From positions 1-55,364 of the forward strand of contig JAITQD010000125.1 in the NCBI GenBank assembly GCA_031289095.1: DNA of 55,364 nucleotides. The letters run 5' to 3'. This document shows, piece by piece, positions 1-10,638 of this stretch. The position numbers and the translations under genes are program-made. The stretch comes from Azoarcus sp. GTDB taxonomy: Bacteria > Pseudomonadota > Gammaproteobacteria > Burkholderiales > Rhodocyclaceae. A model generated the notes under the pieces. The model had not been told where the DNA came from. It did not search any database and saw nothing but the letters and a program-made list of their open reading frames with translations. The first letter of the stretch is position 1. Each line of letters opens with the position of its first letter.

Positions 1-56
1 AGGAGAGGCAGCAGAACCAAAACCAATCCGAAGATGCCCGTCAGAATCCGAGACAT
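1..56 (-). CDS. N-terminus of an exported protein (cut by window edge)
   Basis: Only the first 18 or so codons are inside the window. The ATG lies at 56-54 and the reading frame is open to base 1. It encodes a short polar start followed by a Leu/Val-rich stretch (FGLVLVLLPL), which looks like a signal peptide or membrane anchor. It begins 2 bases after the stop of the YtkA-like gene, so it is almost certainly in the same transcript. The mature domain is outside the window, so no function can be named. Confidence 0.55.
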   Translation of the reverse strand, partial: MSRILTGIFGLVLVLLPL

Positions 57-58
57 GG

Positions 59-445
59 TCAAAGCTGTACCGTAAACTCTTGACGAAGCAGCGGCTTGTC
101 ATCATGCAGTATCTCGATAACCCACCGTCCGGGCATGTTGAAGTTCAAACCTTTGATCCGATAACGCCCCTCGCCTTCTTCAACGATTCGGGGGACGGTG
201 GGTAATCCGTGAGAATGTTCGGGCATCCGCCCCCGGATTTGTAGATGCAGGCCCGACATTCCAGCGCCGCCCGCATCGGTCACCCGCAGCAGAGACTCGT
301 AGAACTGATTGACGATCATGGGCGCCGGCAGCGCGTCGAGTTTTGCAACGATCTCCGCTGAAGCCGCGTGCGCGCCGCCAAAAAGCGTGCAACAGGCAAA
401 CAGTGCAAAAACCCTGGGCAAGATACGGCTCAACATACCCGGCAT
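59..445 (-). CDS. Exported FixH/YtkA-like domain protein
   Basis: 128 aa. Residues 1-27 form a signal peptide ending near GGAHAASA. The rest is one small beta domain carrying the pattern typical of YtkA/FixH-like proteins: a PEHSHGLPT motif around 75-83, then GEGRYRIKGLNFNMPGRW around 91-108. The family is thought to act in the periplasm, often near copper or redox proteins; its exact role is not settled. The start at 445 was chosen because it lies 2 bases after the stop of the mutase gene and gives a clean signal peptide; a longer in-frame extension upstream is only a shadow of the mutase. The next gene follows after 2 bases, so the three genes form a tight operon. Confidence 0.7.
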   Translation of the reverse strand: MPGMLSRILPRVFALFACCTLFGGAHAASAEIVAKLDALPAPMIVNQFYESLLRVTDAGGAGMSGLHLQIRGRMPEHSHGLPTVPRIVEEGEGRYRIKGLNFNMPGRWVIEILHDDKPLLRQEFTVQL

Positions 446-447
446 CT

Positions 448-2634
<2,187 letters not shown>

Positions 2635-2878
2635 GGAAACTCTCTGCAAAGATTCGCCACGAGGCAAAAAACAGCCGCTTGCGCGGCCTGATTTTCCCAG
2701 AACGAAAGTTGACTTATAGAAGACTGCAACCTCAAGATGATACCCTGCCAGCAACAGCTAGCGCAACGCAGCAACAACATGGGTTTACCTGTATACCCAT
2801 CGGTTTAGCCGCTTTTCTCCTGTTGCGCGCCCATGTGCCGCCATGGGTTTCCGAACAACCTTTCATGCCAGATCATCC

Positions 2879-3661
2879 ATGAGTAGCCAGATTCTCACCC
2901 ATATCGCCGACCAGACCGCGACCGTCACTCTTTCCAACCCCGGCAAACTCAACGCCATCGACGCCGCCATGTGGCGCGCGCTGCGGGAAGCCATCGACCA
3001 CGCCGTCGCCGACCCCGAAGTACGCTGCATCGTCCTGCGCGGCGAAGGCGACAAAGCTTTCGCCGCTGGCGGCGATCTTGAGGAATTCCTCAGCGTACGC
3101 GCCACCGTGGACGACGCCATGCACTACCACGAAGAACGGGTCGCGCGCGCCCTCGACGCCATCCGCAACTGCCCCAAGCCCACCATCGCCGCCATCCAGG
3201 GCGCGTGCATCGGCGGCGGACTGGAAATCGCCGGCTGCTGCGACATCCGCATCGCTGGCGAATCGGCCAGGTTCGGCGCGCCGATCAACAAGCTCGGCTT
3301 CTCAATGTATCCCGGCGAAATGGCCGGTCTGGTCGCGCTCGCCGGCCCTGCTGTGGTGTTGGAAATCCTGCTCGAAGGCCGCATCCTCGACGCCCACGAA
3401 GCCTTTGCCCGCGGCCTGTTGAGCCGCATCGTTCCCGACGGCGCGGTATTCGACGAAGCCCGCGCCAGCGCCCGCCGTATCGCCGCTGGCGCGCCGCTCG
3501 TGGCAAGCTGGCACAAACAGTGGATCGCCCGCCTGATGCACGACCATCCCTTGAGCGAAGAAGAAAAACGCAGCGCCTTCGCTTTTCTCGACACTGAGGA
3601 TTACCGGGAGGGGATGGCGGCGTTTTTCGAGAAAAGGAACCCGGTGTTCAAAGGGCGATAA
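2879..3661 (+). CDS. Enoyl-CoA hydratase/isomerase family protein
   Basis: 260 aa, one crotonase domain. Crotonases use an oxyanion hole to stabilise CoA-thioester enolates. Visible here are GKLNAID (22-28), the oxyanion-hole segments AAGGD (62-66) and GACIGGGLE (108-116), and the LEILLEGR helix after residue 160. Of the two Glu residues of true hydratases, the first falls at an FGAPIN segment (132-137) where Glu is replaced by Ile or Asn; the second, in VVLEILL, is kept. The reaction may therefore not be simple hydration. The start at 2879 gives the usual family N-terminus; an ATG at 2843 adds 12 non-conserved residues. It is divergent from scpA with a 244-bp gap, but a shared role in acyl-CoA breakdown is only inferred. 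Confidence 0.85.
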   Translation: MSSQILTHIADQTATVTLSNPGKLNAIDAAMWRALREAIDHAVADPEVRCIVLRGEGDKAFAAGGDLEEFLSVRATVDDAMHYHEERVARALDAIRNCPKPTIAAIQGACIGGGLEIAGCCDIRIAGESARFGAPINKLGFSMYPGEMAGLVALAGPAVVLEILLEGRILDAHEAFARGLLSRIVPDGAVFDEARASARRIAAGAPLVASWHKQWIARLMHDHPLSEEEKRSAFAFLDTEDYREGMAAFFEKRNPVFKGR

Positions 3662-3677
3662 AGGAATGACATGGCCC

Positions 3678-3701
3678 CGAAAACCTGCAATCCGGTTTTC
3701 G
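3678..3701. terminator. Hairpin between convergent genes
   Basis: CGAAAACC (3678-3685) and GGTTTTCG (3694-3701) form a perfect 8-bp stem with an 8-base loop. It sits in the 116-bp gap between the convergent hydratase and murI genes, where a bidirectional terminator is expected. There is no T-run, so termination is plausible but weakly supported. Confidence 0.35.
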
Positions 3702-3777
3702 AGGCGTTCTGACGCCGCATGGAGAAGGTGACGGCGACGGAAAAATTCAACGGTTCAACTCCCGGCCCGGCGGCACC

Positions 3778-4590
3778 CTACCAGTCCACGCGATCAACCC
3801 CTCCCAGCGATCTGCCGAGGAATCTTTCTCCTATTGTCTGGAATCGCAACGGCACGTCGGTGACGATGTAGCGGTAGGTCGCCACTTCCGCGCCAGTGGC
3901 CGACAGGCCCGCTTCCCGCAGGCGCGTGGCCGCGAGGTCGGCGGCGGTGAGCGCGGAGTCGATCAGGCGCACCCGCTCCCCCACGACGTCGCGCAGCAGG
4001 GGCTTGAGCAGCGGGTAGTGCGTGCAGCCCAACACAAGGCTGCCGACTTCTTCGGCCAGCACGGGGCGCAGGTATTCCTGCGCGGTCAGGCGGGTGACGG
4101 GGTGATCGAGCCAGCCTTCCTCGACCAGCGGCACAAAGAGCGGACAGGCTTGCGAATAAACGCGCGCGCCCGAATCAAGCGCGTGTATTCGGCGCGCGTA
4201 GGCGTTGCTGTTGATCGTGGTCGGAGTGCCGATGACGCCGATCCGCCCACCCGGCCCGTTCGCCGTGGCGGCGCGCGCCCCGGCTTCGATGACGTCGATC
4301 ACCGGAATGCCGCGCGCGCGCGCCGTGACGGTCTTCAGGGCCACAGCGGCCATGGTGTTGCAGGCGACGATCAGCATCTTGACTTCCTGCCGCAGCAGGT
4401 AATCGACGATTTGCGCCGTGAAGTTCTCGATGGTCGCCACCGATTTGATGCCGTAGGGCACTCGCGCGGTGTCGCCGAAATAGACGATGCTCTCCAGCGG
4501 CAACCGCTCCATCAGGGCGCGGACGACGGTGAGGCCGCCCACGCCGGAATCGAAGACGCCGATCGGTCGATTGTTGCCAGAAGCGCTCAC
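3778..4590 (-). CDS. murI: Glutamate racemase
   Basis: 270 aa. It makes D-glutamate for peptidoglycan in the cytoplasm. Motifs: FDSGVGG (13-19), DTARVPYG (about 40-47), and the two catalytic cysteines in ACNTM (Cys77) and LGCTHYP (Cys189). The start is GTG at 4590. It overlaps the tyrS stop by 4 bases (GTGA), which implies translational coupling to tyrS. Length and motifs are normal for the family. Confidence 0.95.
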   Translation of the reverse strand: MSASGNNRPIGVFDSGVGGLTVVRALMERLPLESIVYFGDTARVPYGIKSVATIENFTAQIVDYLLRQEVKMLIVACNTMAAVALKTVTARARGIPVIDVIEAGARAATANGPGGRIGVIGTPTTINSNAYARRIHALDSGARVYSQACPLFVPLVEEGWLDHPVTRLTAQEYLRPVLAEEVGSLVLGCTHYPLLKPLLRDVVGERVRLIDSALTAADLAATRLREAGLSATGAEVATYRYIVTDVPLRFQTIGERFLGRSLGGVDRVDW

Positions 4591-5783
4591 ACCAGCACCA
4601 CGGCAACAAACTTGCGCTTGCCGACCTGCAAAACCACCCTGCCGCCGGGCGCGAGCAGCCGGTTGCGATCCTCGATGCGCTCGCCGTCGAGCCTGACCGC
4701 ACCCTGTTCGATCATGCGCGTGGCTTCCGAGGTGGTGCCGGTGAGACCGGCTTCCTTGATGACCTTGAACACCGGCATGCCTTCACCGACCGCAACCCGC
4801 ACTTCGGGAATGTCATCGGGAATGGCGTTGTGCTGGAAGCGCGCCTCAAAGTCGGCAAGCGCCTCCACGGCAGCCTGTTCGCCATGGAAGCGGGCGACGA
4901 ATTCCCGCGCCAGCATCACCTTGACGTCGCGCGGGTTGCGCCCCCCTTCAACGTCGGCCCGCAGGGCCGCGATCTCGTCCGAGGAACGGAACGACAGCAG
5001 TTCGTAGTAGCGCCACATCAGAGTGTCGGACACCGACATGGTCTTGCCGAAGATTTCCTTCGCCGGCTCGGCGATGCCGATGTAGTTGCCAAGCGACTTG
5101 GACATTTTGTTGACGCCATCCAGCCCTTCGAGCAGCGGCATCATCAGCACGCATTGCGGCTCCATGTCATAGTGTTTTTGCAGCTCGCGTCCCATCAGCA
5201 GGTTGAAACGCTGGTCGGTGCCGCCCAGTTCGACGTCGGCCTTCATCATCACCGAGTCGTAGCCTTGACAGAGCGGATAGAGAAATTCGTGGATCGAAAT
5301 CGGCTGCTGGTTCGCATAACGCTTGGCGAAGTCGTCACGTTCGAGCATGCGCGCCACGGTCTGCTGCGCCGCGAGGCGGATCATGCCCGCCGCATCCAGC
5401 GTGTTCATCCAGGCCGAGTTGAAACAGATCTCGGTCTTTTCCGGGTCGAGGATCTTGAACACCTGTTCCCGGTAGGTGGCAGCGTTGCCGAGCACCTGTT
5501 CGCGCGTGAGCGGCGGGCGCGTCGCGTTCTTGCCGCTCGGGTCGCCGATCATGCCCGTGAAGTCGCCGATCAGGAACATGACGTGGTGCCCGAGTTCCTG
5601 GAAATGGCGCAGCTTGTTGAGCACTACGGTATGCCCGAGGTGCAGGTCGGGAGCGGTCGGGTCGAAACCGGCCTTGACTCGCAAGGGCTTGCCACGCTTC
5701 AACTTTTCGACCAGTTCGGCCTCGATCAGGATCTCGCCAGCGCCTCGCCGGATCAGATTTATCGCGGCCCCGATTTCTTTCAT
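4587..5783 (-). CDS. tyrS: Tyrosyl-tRNA synthetase
   Basis: 398 aa, class I aminoacyl-tRNA synthetase charging tRNA-Tyr. The HIGH-like motif is HLGH (48-51) and the second signature is a true KMSKS (226-230), which places it in the KMSKS-type (TyrZ-like) subgroup rather than the E. coli KFGKS type. An S4-like RNA-binding domain forms the C-terminus (about 330-398). The start MKEIG at 5783 was chosen because GGAGAG lies 6-11 bases upstream. murI overlaps its stop. The M23 peptidase gene is divergent, 86 bp away. Confidence 0.96.
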   Translation of the reverse strand: MKEIGAAINLIRRGAGEILIEAELVEKLKRGKPLRVKAGFDPTAPDLHLGHTVVLNKLRHFQELGHHVMFLIGDFTGMIGDPSGKNATRPPLTREQVLGNAATYREQVFKILDPEKTEICFNSAWMNTLDAAGMIRLAAQQTVARMLERDDFAKRYANQQPISIHEFLYPLCQGYDSVMMKADVELGGTDQRFNLLMGRELQKHYDMEPQCVLMMPLLEGLDGVNKMSKSLGNYIGIAEPAKEIFGKTMSVSDTLMWRYYELLSFRSSDEIAALRADVEGGRNPRDVKVMLAREFVARFHGEQAAVEALADFEARFQHNAIPDDIPEVRVAVGEGMPVFKVIKEAGLTGTTSEATRMIEQGAVRLDGERIEDRNRLLAPGGRVVLQVGKRKFVAVVLV

Positions 5784-5822
5784 TGGTCTCTCCAATAGGT
5801 CACACTCGAAAATCCGCACGCT

Positions 5823-5831
5823 TGCTAGACT
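5823..5831 (+). promoter_or_regulatory. Extended -10 element before the M23 peptidase gene
   Basis: TG (5823-5824), one base, then TAGACT (5826-5831), ending 38 bases before the ATG at 5870. The same TGnTAGA(A/C)T form at the same distance precedes metG, proS and amgK in this window, which supports it as a sigma70 extended -10. No good -35 is seen. Confidence 0.5.
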
Positions 5832-5869
5832 CCAATCGCACTCCCCCCAGAGAGCTGAGAGCTTCGATC

Positions 5870-7369
5870 ATGCGGATAAGAAAAACCAGAATTCTAGCCG
5901 AACTGCGCTGGCGGCTAAGCGAACTACGTTGGCGTCTCGCCACGCTTCCAAGGCGCTCCACCAGGCTGCGCCTCGCAGATCTGCGCTGGCATGCGGGCGA
6001 ACTGCGCTGGCGTCTGGCAGGATCGCACCGTCTGAACAGACTGAGCCGCCAGATGGCCGATCTGCCCTGGCAGTTGTTCGACAGAAAACGTCTCCTGATC
6101 GCGGGCGGCTTCGCGGGAATCTCCGTGTTCGGCGGCGTCGCCGCCACCGCAGTCGTCGTGCCGGCGGACTCCGTTGAAATGCAGACGGTGGTGGAAAGAC
6201 TGGCGGTCGCGCCGCAGGAATTGCCCGCGCCCAGCCTGCCTTTCGTTTACGACGACACTATCAACCCCAGCGACACCCTGCAATCCATTTTCCGCCGCCT
6301 GGGCATTGCCGATCCGGAGGCGCTGGCTTTCGTCCAGAACAAGAAGGAAGTGACGCGCGCCCTGCGCCAGCTTCGTAGCGGCGCTTCGTTTACCGCCATC
6401 GTGGATGTTTCGGGCCGTCTGCTCTCCCTGTGTCTGCCGCTGGCGTCGAGCGACGGCTACCTCGAAGTGGCGCGCGCCGCGCTCGACAAGCCGCTCCGGA
6501 TCGCCACCGTACCCAACGCCGCGCTCACCGCTGGCGTCGAAATGCGCACCGGGGTCATCAAACATTCGCTTTTTGCCGCGACCGAAGCCGCCAACCTGCC
6601 CGATAGCGTGGCGGCCCAACTGACCGACCTGTTCGGCACTGACATAGACTTCCATGCCGATTTGCAGCCCGGCGACACGTTTAGCGTGATTTACGAAACG
6701 TTCTACGGCGATCACGGCATTCCGCTGCGGCCGGGCCGCATTCTCGCCGCCGAATTCATCAACCAGGGCAAGCGTTACGCGGTCTTTCGTCACACAACCA
6801 GCAGCGGCGGCTCGGAGTATTACTCCAGCACCGGCCAGGGTCTGCGCAGCACCTTCCTGCGCTCCCCGCTGGAATTCACCCGGATAACGTCCAGCTTCGG
6901 GCGCCGTCTGCATCCAGTGCTCGGAAACTGGCGCAACCACCAAGGCGTGGATTTCGGCGCGCCCATCGGCACGCCGGTGCGAGCCGCTTCGGATGGCGTG
7001 GTCAGTTTCATCGGCACGCAGGGTGGCTACGGCAACATCGTCGTCCTCAAACACCAGAACAACGTGAGCACGGCTTATGCGCACTTGAGCGCTTTCGCGC
7101 CCGATCTGCACATCGGAGATGCCGTGACGCAAGGCGAAAACATTGGTCAGGTCGGCGCGACCGGGCGGGTGAGCGGCCCGCATCTGCATTACGAGTTCCG
7201 TATCAACGACGTCGCGCAAAATCCGATGACAGTGGCGCTGCCCGGCGCCACGCCCCTGACCGGCAAGGAACTCGCCCGCTTCCGCGAAAACACCCGCCCC
7301 CTGCTCGCCCAACTGGCACTGCTCAATTACCGCATCGCCGCCAACGACGAGAAGAAGAACAAACTTTGA
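5870..7369 (+). CDS. Membrane-anchored M23 family endopeptidase
   Basis: 499 aa. A cytoplasmic basic segment (1-73) is followed by one transmembrane helix (about 74-97) and a periplasmic region ending in an M23 (LytM/lysostaphin-like) domain. Zinc ligands are visible as HxxxD at 357-361 (HQGVD) and HxH at 438-440 (HLHYEF). Such enzymes cut peptidoglycan cross-links. A middle domain (about 120-330) resembles the OapA/LysM-like module of MepM-type enzymes, including SDTLQSIFRRLGI. The start at 5870 was chosen over an upstream ATG because an AGAGAG-like Shine-Dalgarno precedes it. Odd feature: residues 11-50 contain degenerate heptads of the form (E/D)LRWRLx, see findings. Downstream neighbours look accessory. 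Confidence 0.88.
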   Translation: MRIRKTRILAELRWRLSELRWRLATLPRRSTRLRLADLRWHAGELRWRLAGSHRLNRLSRQMADLPWQLFDRKRLLIAGGFAGISVFGGVAATAVVVPADSVEMQTVVERLAVAPQELPAPSLPFVYDDTINPSDTLQSIFRRLGIADPEALAFVQNKKEVTRALRQLRSGASFTAIVDVSGRLLSLCLPLASSDGYLEVARAALDKPLRIATVPNAALTAGVEMRTGVIKHSLFAATEAANLPDSVAAQLTDLFGTDIDFHADLQPGDTFSVIYETFYGDHGIPLRPGRILAAEFINQGKRYAVFRHTTSSGGSEYYSSTGQGLRSTFLRSPLEFTRITSSFGRRLHPVLGNWRNHQGVDFGAPIGTPVRAASDGVVSFIGTQGGYGNIVVLKHQNNVSTAYAHLSAFAPDLHIGDAVTQGENIGQVGATGRVSGPHLHYEFRINDVAQNPMTVALPGATPLTGKELARFRENTRPLLAQLALLNYRIAANDEKKNKL

Positions 7370-7477
7370 ACACGGGCCGAGTGCAATCCGTCATTCATGG
7401 CGGAGGCTGATGATGTCGGGAATCTGACCGCGCGACAAGCTACACCGAGCGCACCATTGCAGCCGCACAGGGGGCGT

Positions 7478-7900
7478 TCAGTAAAAGGGCGAGTCCGGAG
7501 AGTCGTCCCTGAAATGCACATCAGGCGACAATCGCCTGTTGTAAGGCGTCGTCCAGCACGCAGCCTGAAATGCCGGCTTTTCCCGATATCCGCAGTAGGT
7601 CGCACCCTCCGCGTGTATCAACAGCGGACTATCGTCCAGTCCCTTGTAACGGCATTCGAGGTAAATATCCCTGTTTTTTAATCGTATGTGCTGTGGCGCA
7701 GGGTAAGGCATCGCCTTGAGAAACACGATATTCGCCGGGGGACCGTCGGAGAGTCCATAAGCGATGAGGCGGTGTGTCTTCTTCCCCATCTTTACTGTCG
7801 ACGGGCAAGCCCATCGCGCGTGCGTCCAGTCAAGTTCGACGGCGCGAGCAACGGGCAACACGAAAAGGGCGAGCAAAGGCAGAAGCAACAGGCGGGGCAT
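7478..7900 (-). CDS. STY0301-like exported protein of unknown function
   Basis: 140 aa. Residues 1-20 are a signal peptide (PRLLLLPLLALFVLPVARA). The mature part carries WACPSTV near 30-36, a YGLSDGPPANIVFLKAMP segment near 48-65, and LECRYKG with later Cys residues (103, 115). This layout fits the STY0301 family, a group of small periplasmic proteins with no known function. The start at 7900 gives the signal peptide; the frame extends upstream only as antisense of the toxin gene. It is divergent from brnT by 78 bp. The family assignment is from remembered patterns and should be held loosely. Confidence 0.6.
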   Translation of the reverse strand: MPRLLLLPLLALFVLPVARAVELDWTHARWACPSTVKMGKKTHRLIAYGLSDGPPANIVFLKAMPYPAPQHIRLKNRDIYLECRYKGLDDSPLLIHAEGATYCGYREKPAFQAACWTTPYNRRLSPDVHFRDDSPDSPFY

Positions 7901-7945
7901 GGCCGGGCCTTGGGCGCAATCCGGATACTCTGACGAAGGGACTTG

Positions 7946-7964
7946 CTTTATACCTACTTTATAC
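7946..7964 (+). promoter_or_regulatory. Direct repeat in the brnTA promoter (candidate operator)
   Basis: Two copies of CTTTATAC (7946-7953 and 7957-7964) lie 11 bp apart, that is one helical turn, 15 bp before the brnT start. The second copy overlaps TATACA, a fair -10. BrnA antitoxins are DNA-binding repressors of their own operon, so this is the natural operator candidate. The link is inferred from position and spacing. Confidence 0.4.
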
Positions 7965-7978
7965 ATATCATTCAACCT

Positions 7979-8251
7979 ATGAAAATCAGTTATGACCCGG
8001 CGAAAAACCGCATCAACCAGCAAAAGCACGGCATCGGGCTGGATGAAACGGAAAGCGTATTTTTTGACGGGGCCGCACTGACCACAGAAGACCGCGACCA
8101 TGACGAGCAGCGCTTTGTCACCTTGGGCCTTGATGCCCGTGGCCGCTTGTTGGTCGTGGCCTATGTCTGGCGCGGCGAGGCTGAAATACGTGTTTTTTCC
8201 GCCCGCCGCGCTGAACCTCACGAGCGACGTCTTTACGAAACAGGAACATGA
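7979..8251 (+). CDS. brnT: BrnT family toxin
   Basis: 90 aa. BrnT toxins are RelE-fold ribonucleases that stop translation. The sequence follows the family pattern: an N-terminal YDPAKNRINQQKHGIG segment (DPAK...N..KHG), a central VFFDG, an RFVTLGL strand, and the C-terminal RVFSARRA..HERRLYE motif. The start MKISYDP at 7979 matches the family; an earlier TTG would add a non-conserved hydrophobic leader. The brnA ATG follows the stop after one base. The operon lies between two housekeeping genes, typical of a chromosomally captured toxin-antitoxin unit. Confidence 0.85.
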   Translation: MKISYDPAKNRINQQKHGIGLDETESVFFDGAALTTEDRDHDEQRFVTLGLDARGRLLVVAYVWRGEAEIRVFSARRAEPHERRLYETGT

Positions 8252-8252
8252 C

Positions 8253-8498
8253 ATGCGATCAGAATACGATTTTTCCAACGCCAAAAGGGGGGCGGTCGTT
8301 GCCCCTGCCGGAAAAACGCGCATCACCATCTGGCTTGACGATGATGTGCTCGACACTTTTCGTGAACGCGCACAGAACGCGGGCAAGGGTTATCAAACCC
8401 TGATCAACGAGACATTGAAAAACGCCCTCGCGCCAGACTCAGCCCCTGTGACCGCCGATATTTTGCGGCGCGTGCTGCGTGAAGAATTGCAAGCATGA
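8253..8498 (+). CDS. brnA: BrnA family antitoxin
   Basis: 81 aa. BrnA neutralises BrnT and represses the operon through a ribbon-helix-helix-like DNA-binding part. Here the pattern KTRITIWLDDDVLDTFRE (about 21-38) followed by KGYQTLINETLKNAL (about 45-59) fits that fold. The N-terminus contains YDFSNAKRG, also typical (DFS.A.RG). The ATG is 1 base beyond the brnT stop. A hairpin with a T-run follows the gene. Confidence 0.85.
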   Translation: MRSEYDFSNAKRGAVVAPAGKTRITIWLDDDVLDTFRERAQNAGKGYQTLINETLKNALAPDSAPVTADILRRVLREELQA

Positions 8499-8522
8499 AC
8501 TAATCGGGGGAGTGGATTTGCA

Positions 8523-8555
8523 GTCGCACCGTTTTCACGGTTGCGGCTTTTTTTC
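8523..8555 (+). terminator. Rho-independent terminator after brnA
   Basis: GTCGCACCG and CGGTTGCGGC pair as an imperfect stem around a TTTTCA loop, followed directly by seven T residues (8548-8554). It lies 24 bp after the brnA stop. Confidence 0.65.
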
Positions 8556-8606
8556 ATTGCGATATAGGCGCGAAGGCGAAGTGACTCGAACCAAGCGCTC
8601 TGAAGC

Positions 8607-8640
8607 GACAAAAGGCGCTGGCAGCGCCCTTTGTTTTGTC
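8607..8640 (-). terminator. Terminator after erpA
   Basis: The core GGCGCTG-G-CAGCGCC palindrome is flanked by ACAAAA on the left and TTTGTTTTGT on the right. On the minus strand the stem is followed by TTTTGTC. It lies 16 bp past the erpA stop and could also stop transcripts coming from brnTA. Confidence 0.7.
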
Positions 8641-8656
8641 GGCAATGCCCCCCCGT

Positions 8657-9007
8657 TCAGGCCGAAAACGACGAGCCGCAGCCGCAGGTATTGGTCGCAT
8701 TCGGGTTGCGAATCACGAACTGCGAGCCTTCCAGACCTTCGGTGTAGTCGATCTCCGCACCGACCAGGTACTGATAGCTCATCGAATCCACCAGCAAAGT
8801 CACGCCGCCCTTTTCCAGCAGGGTATCGTCCTCGTTGACGTCCTCGTCAAAAGTGAAACCGTACTGGAAGCCCGCGCAACCGCCGCCGCTTACGAACACA
8901 CGCAGCTTCAGGCCTGGGTTGCCTTCTTCCTCGATCAACTCTCGCACCTTGCCGACAGCGCTGTCGGTAAAGACCAGAAAGTCCGGGGTCTCGATTTCTG
9001 TACTCAT
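8657..9007 (-). CDS. erpA: Iron-sulfur cluster insertion protein ErpA
   Basis: 116 aa A-type Fe-S carrier. It receives clusters from the scaffold and passes them to apo-enzymes. The three ligand cysteines are visible: Cys44 in GGGCAGF and Cys108/Cys110 in the C-terminal TCGCGSSF. The start MSTEIE at 9007 was chosen because AGGAGA lies 8-13 bases upstream. In other betaproteobacteria erpA is commonly beside argC, as here, which favours ErpA over IscA. Confidence 0.92.
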   Translation of the reverse strand: MSTEIETPDFLVFTDSAVGKVRELIEEEGNPGLKLRVFVSGGGCAGFQYGFTFDEDVNEDDTLLEKGGVTLLVDSMSYQYLVGAEIDYTEGLEGSQFVIRNPNATNTCGCGSSFSA

Positions 9008-9091
9008 CTGTTTTCTCCTCTGTGGGGCGCCCATGCAGGCAGCCGCAATGATGCGCCCGCGCGGCGGGCGGCGTCAAAACAAACGCCACGG

Positions 9092-10132
9092 TCAGGGGCT
9101 GACCGGCAGCATGGTCAGACCGAGGCTTTCTTCCTCGCCAAACATGATGTTCATGTTCTGCACCGCCTGTCCAGCCGCACCCTTGACCAGGTTGTCGATA
9201 ACCGACAGCACCACCACCGTGTCGCCGCCCTGGGGACGATGCACGGCGATCCGGCAGTGGTTGGAAGCACGCACCGAGCGCGTCTCCGGGTGGCTGCCTG
9301 GCGGCATCACATCAATGAAAGTCTCGCCGGCGAAGCGGGTCTCGAACAGCGCCTGCAACTCGGCTTCGCTTACCTCGCGCGTCAAGCGCGCATAGAGGGT
9401 GGCGTGGATGCCGCGCACCATCGGGGTCAGATGCGGCACGAAGGTCAGTCCGATCTCCCGCCCGCCGGCGACGCGGGAAAGCCCTTGGCGGATTTCCGGC
9501 AAATGGCGGTGCCCGCCAACGCCGTAAGCCTTGAAGCTGTCGGTCACTTCGGAATACAGGTTCGCCACCGCCGCCTTGCGCCCCGCGCCAGAGACGCCCG
9601 ACTTGGCGTCGGCGATCAGGTGGTCGAACGCAACCACGCCCGCTTCGATCAGCGGCAGAAAACCCAGTTGCACCGCCGTGGGGTAGCAGCCGGGATTGGC
9701 GAGCACCCTGGCCTTGCGGATTTGTTCCCGGTTGATTTCGGGCAGGCCGTATACGGCCTCGGCCACCAGTTCGGGCGCAGCGTGGCTCATGCCGTACCAT
9801 TTTTCCCATTCCGCCACGTCACGGATGCGAAAATCTGCGGCGAGGTCAATCACCCGCACCCCCGCCGCCACCAGCGCTGCGGCCTGTTTCATGGCAACGC
9901 CGTTGGGTGTGGCGAAAAACACCGCGTCGCATTGTTCGAGCGCGGCGTCTTCCGGCGTCACGAAAGGCAAATCCACCCGCCGCCGCAAACTCGGGAACAT
10001 GTCGGACACTCGCTGTCCGGCCTCTCCGCGCGAGGTGATCGCGGTCAGTTTCACCGCCGGATGCCCGGCCAGTATCCGCAACAGTTCGACTCCGGTGTAG
10101 CCCGTGCCTCCGACGACGCCCGCCTTGATCAT
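9092..10132 (-). CDS. argC: N-acetyl-gamma-glutamyl-phosphate reductase
   Basis: 346 aa, long-form (type 1) ArgC, third step of arginine synthesis. NADP-binding motif GGTGYTG is at 8-14 and the catalytic cysteine is Cys149 in NPGCYPT. Later conserved segments include [10 protein letters not shown] and [11 protein letters not shown]. The start MIKAGVVGG at 10132 places the nucleotide-binding motif at the expected distance. It is downstream of rpsI but separated from it by a terminator, so it may have its own promoter or rely on read-through. Confidence 0.95.
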   Translation of the reverse strand: MIKAGVVGGTGYTGVELLRILAGHPAVKLTAITSRGEAGQRVSDMFPSLRRRVDLPFVTPEDAALEQCDAVFFATPNGVAMKQAAALVAAGVRVIDLAADFRIRDVAEWEKWYGMSHAAPELVAEAVYGLPEINREQIRKARVLANPGCYPTAVQLGFLPLIEAGVVAFDHLIADAKSGVSGAGRKAAVANLYSEVTDSFKAYGVGGHRHLPEIRQGLSRVAGGREIGLTFVPHLTPMVRGIHATLYARLTREVSEAELQALFETRFAGETFIDVMPPGSHPETRSVRASNHCRIAVHRPQGGDTVVVLSVIDNLVKGAAGQAVQNMNIMFGEEESLGLTMLPVSP

Positions 10133-10184
10133 GATTTCTCTCCCAACCCGCCACGGGTAAGCGCGCATTATCGCGCAGCCAATG

Positions 10185-10214
10185 AAAAAAGCCGCCCGAC
10201 GAGGACGGCTTTTC
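10185..10214 (-). terminator. Rho-independent terminator after rpsI
   Basis: On the minus strand AAAAGCCGTCC pairs with GGGCGGCTTTT across a TCGTC loop and is followed by a run of six T. It begins 22 bp after the rpsI stop and ends the rplM-rpsI transcript. Confidence 0.8.
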
Positions 10215-10235
10215 CTGCGACGCCCGTATGGGCGA

Positions 10236-10628
10236 TCAGCGTTTCGAGAACTGCTTGGCGCGACGGGCCTTGTGCAGACCGACCTTCTTGCGTTCGACCT
10301 CGCGCGCATCGCGCGTCACGAAGCCGGCGGCGCGCAGGCTGGTTTTCAGTTCGGTGTCGTAGTCGATCAGCGCCCGGGTGATGCCGTGACGCACTGCGCC
10401 GGCCTGCCCGGATTCGCCACCGCCGACGACGTTGACCAGAATGTCGAAACGCCCTTCGTTGCCGGTGAGCACCAGCGGCTGACGCACGATCATCCGCCCG
10501 GTTTCACGGGAGAAGAACTCATCGACCGGCTTGCCGTTGACGACGATGTTGCCGGTACCCGGCTTGATGAACACGCGGGCGACGGCAGTCTTGCGCCGCC
10601 CGGTACCGTAATTGTAAGTGACGGCCAT
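10236..10628 (-). CDS. rpsI: 30S ribosomal protein S9
   Basis: 130 aa. Small-subunit protein near the P site; its basic C-terminal tail contacts tRNA. The sequence has the family start [16 protein letters not shown], the [15 protein letters not shown] loop in the middle and the C-terminal tail [12 protein letters not shown]-like ([12 protein letters not shown]). The start at 10628 matches the family N-terminus. It lies 10 bp after rplM, the standard operon pair. Confidence 0.98.
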   Translation of the reverse strand: MAVTYNYGTGRRKTAVARVFIKPGTGNIVVNGKPVDEFFSRETGRMIVRQPLVLTGNEGRFDILVNVVGGGESGQAGAVRHGITRALIDYDTELKTSLRAAGFVTRDAREVERKKVGLHKARRAKQFSKR

Positions 10629-10638
10629 CTGCGGCTCC

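Noticed and set aside
7407-7424. Possible remnant of anmK (a short LMMSG-like reading after the M23 gene)
   Set aside because: Only a handful of residues resemble the AnmK N-terminus and the frame stops at once; chance is likely.
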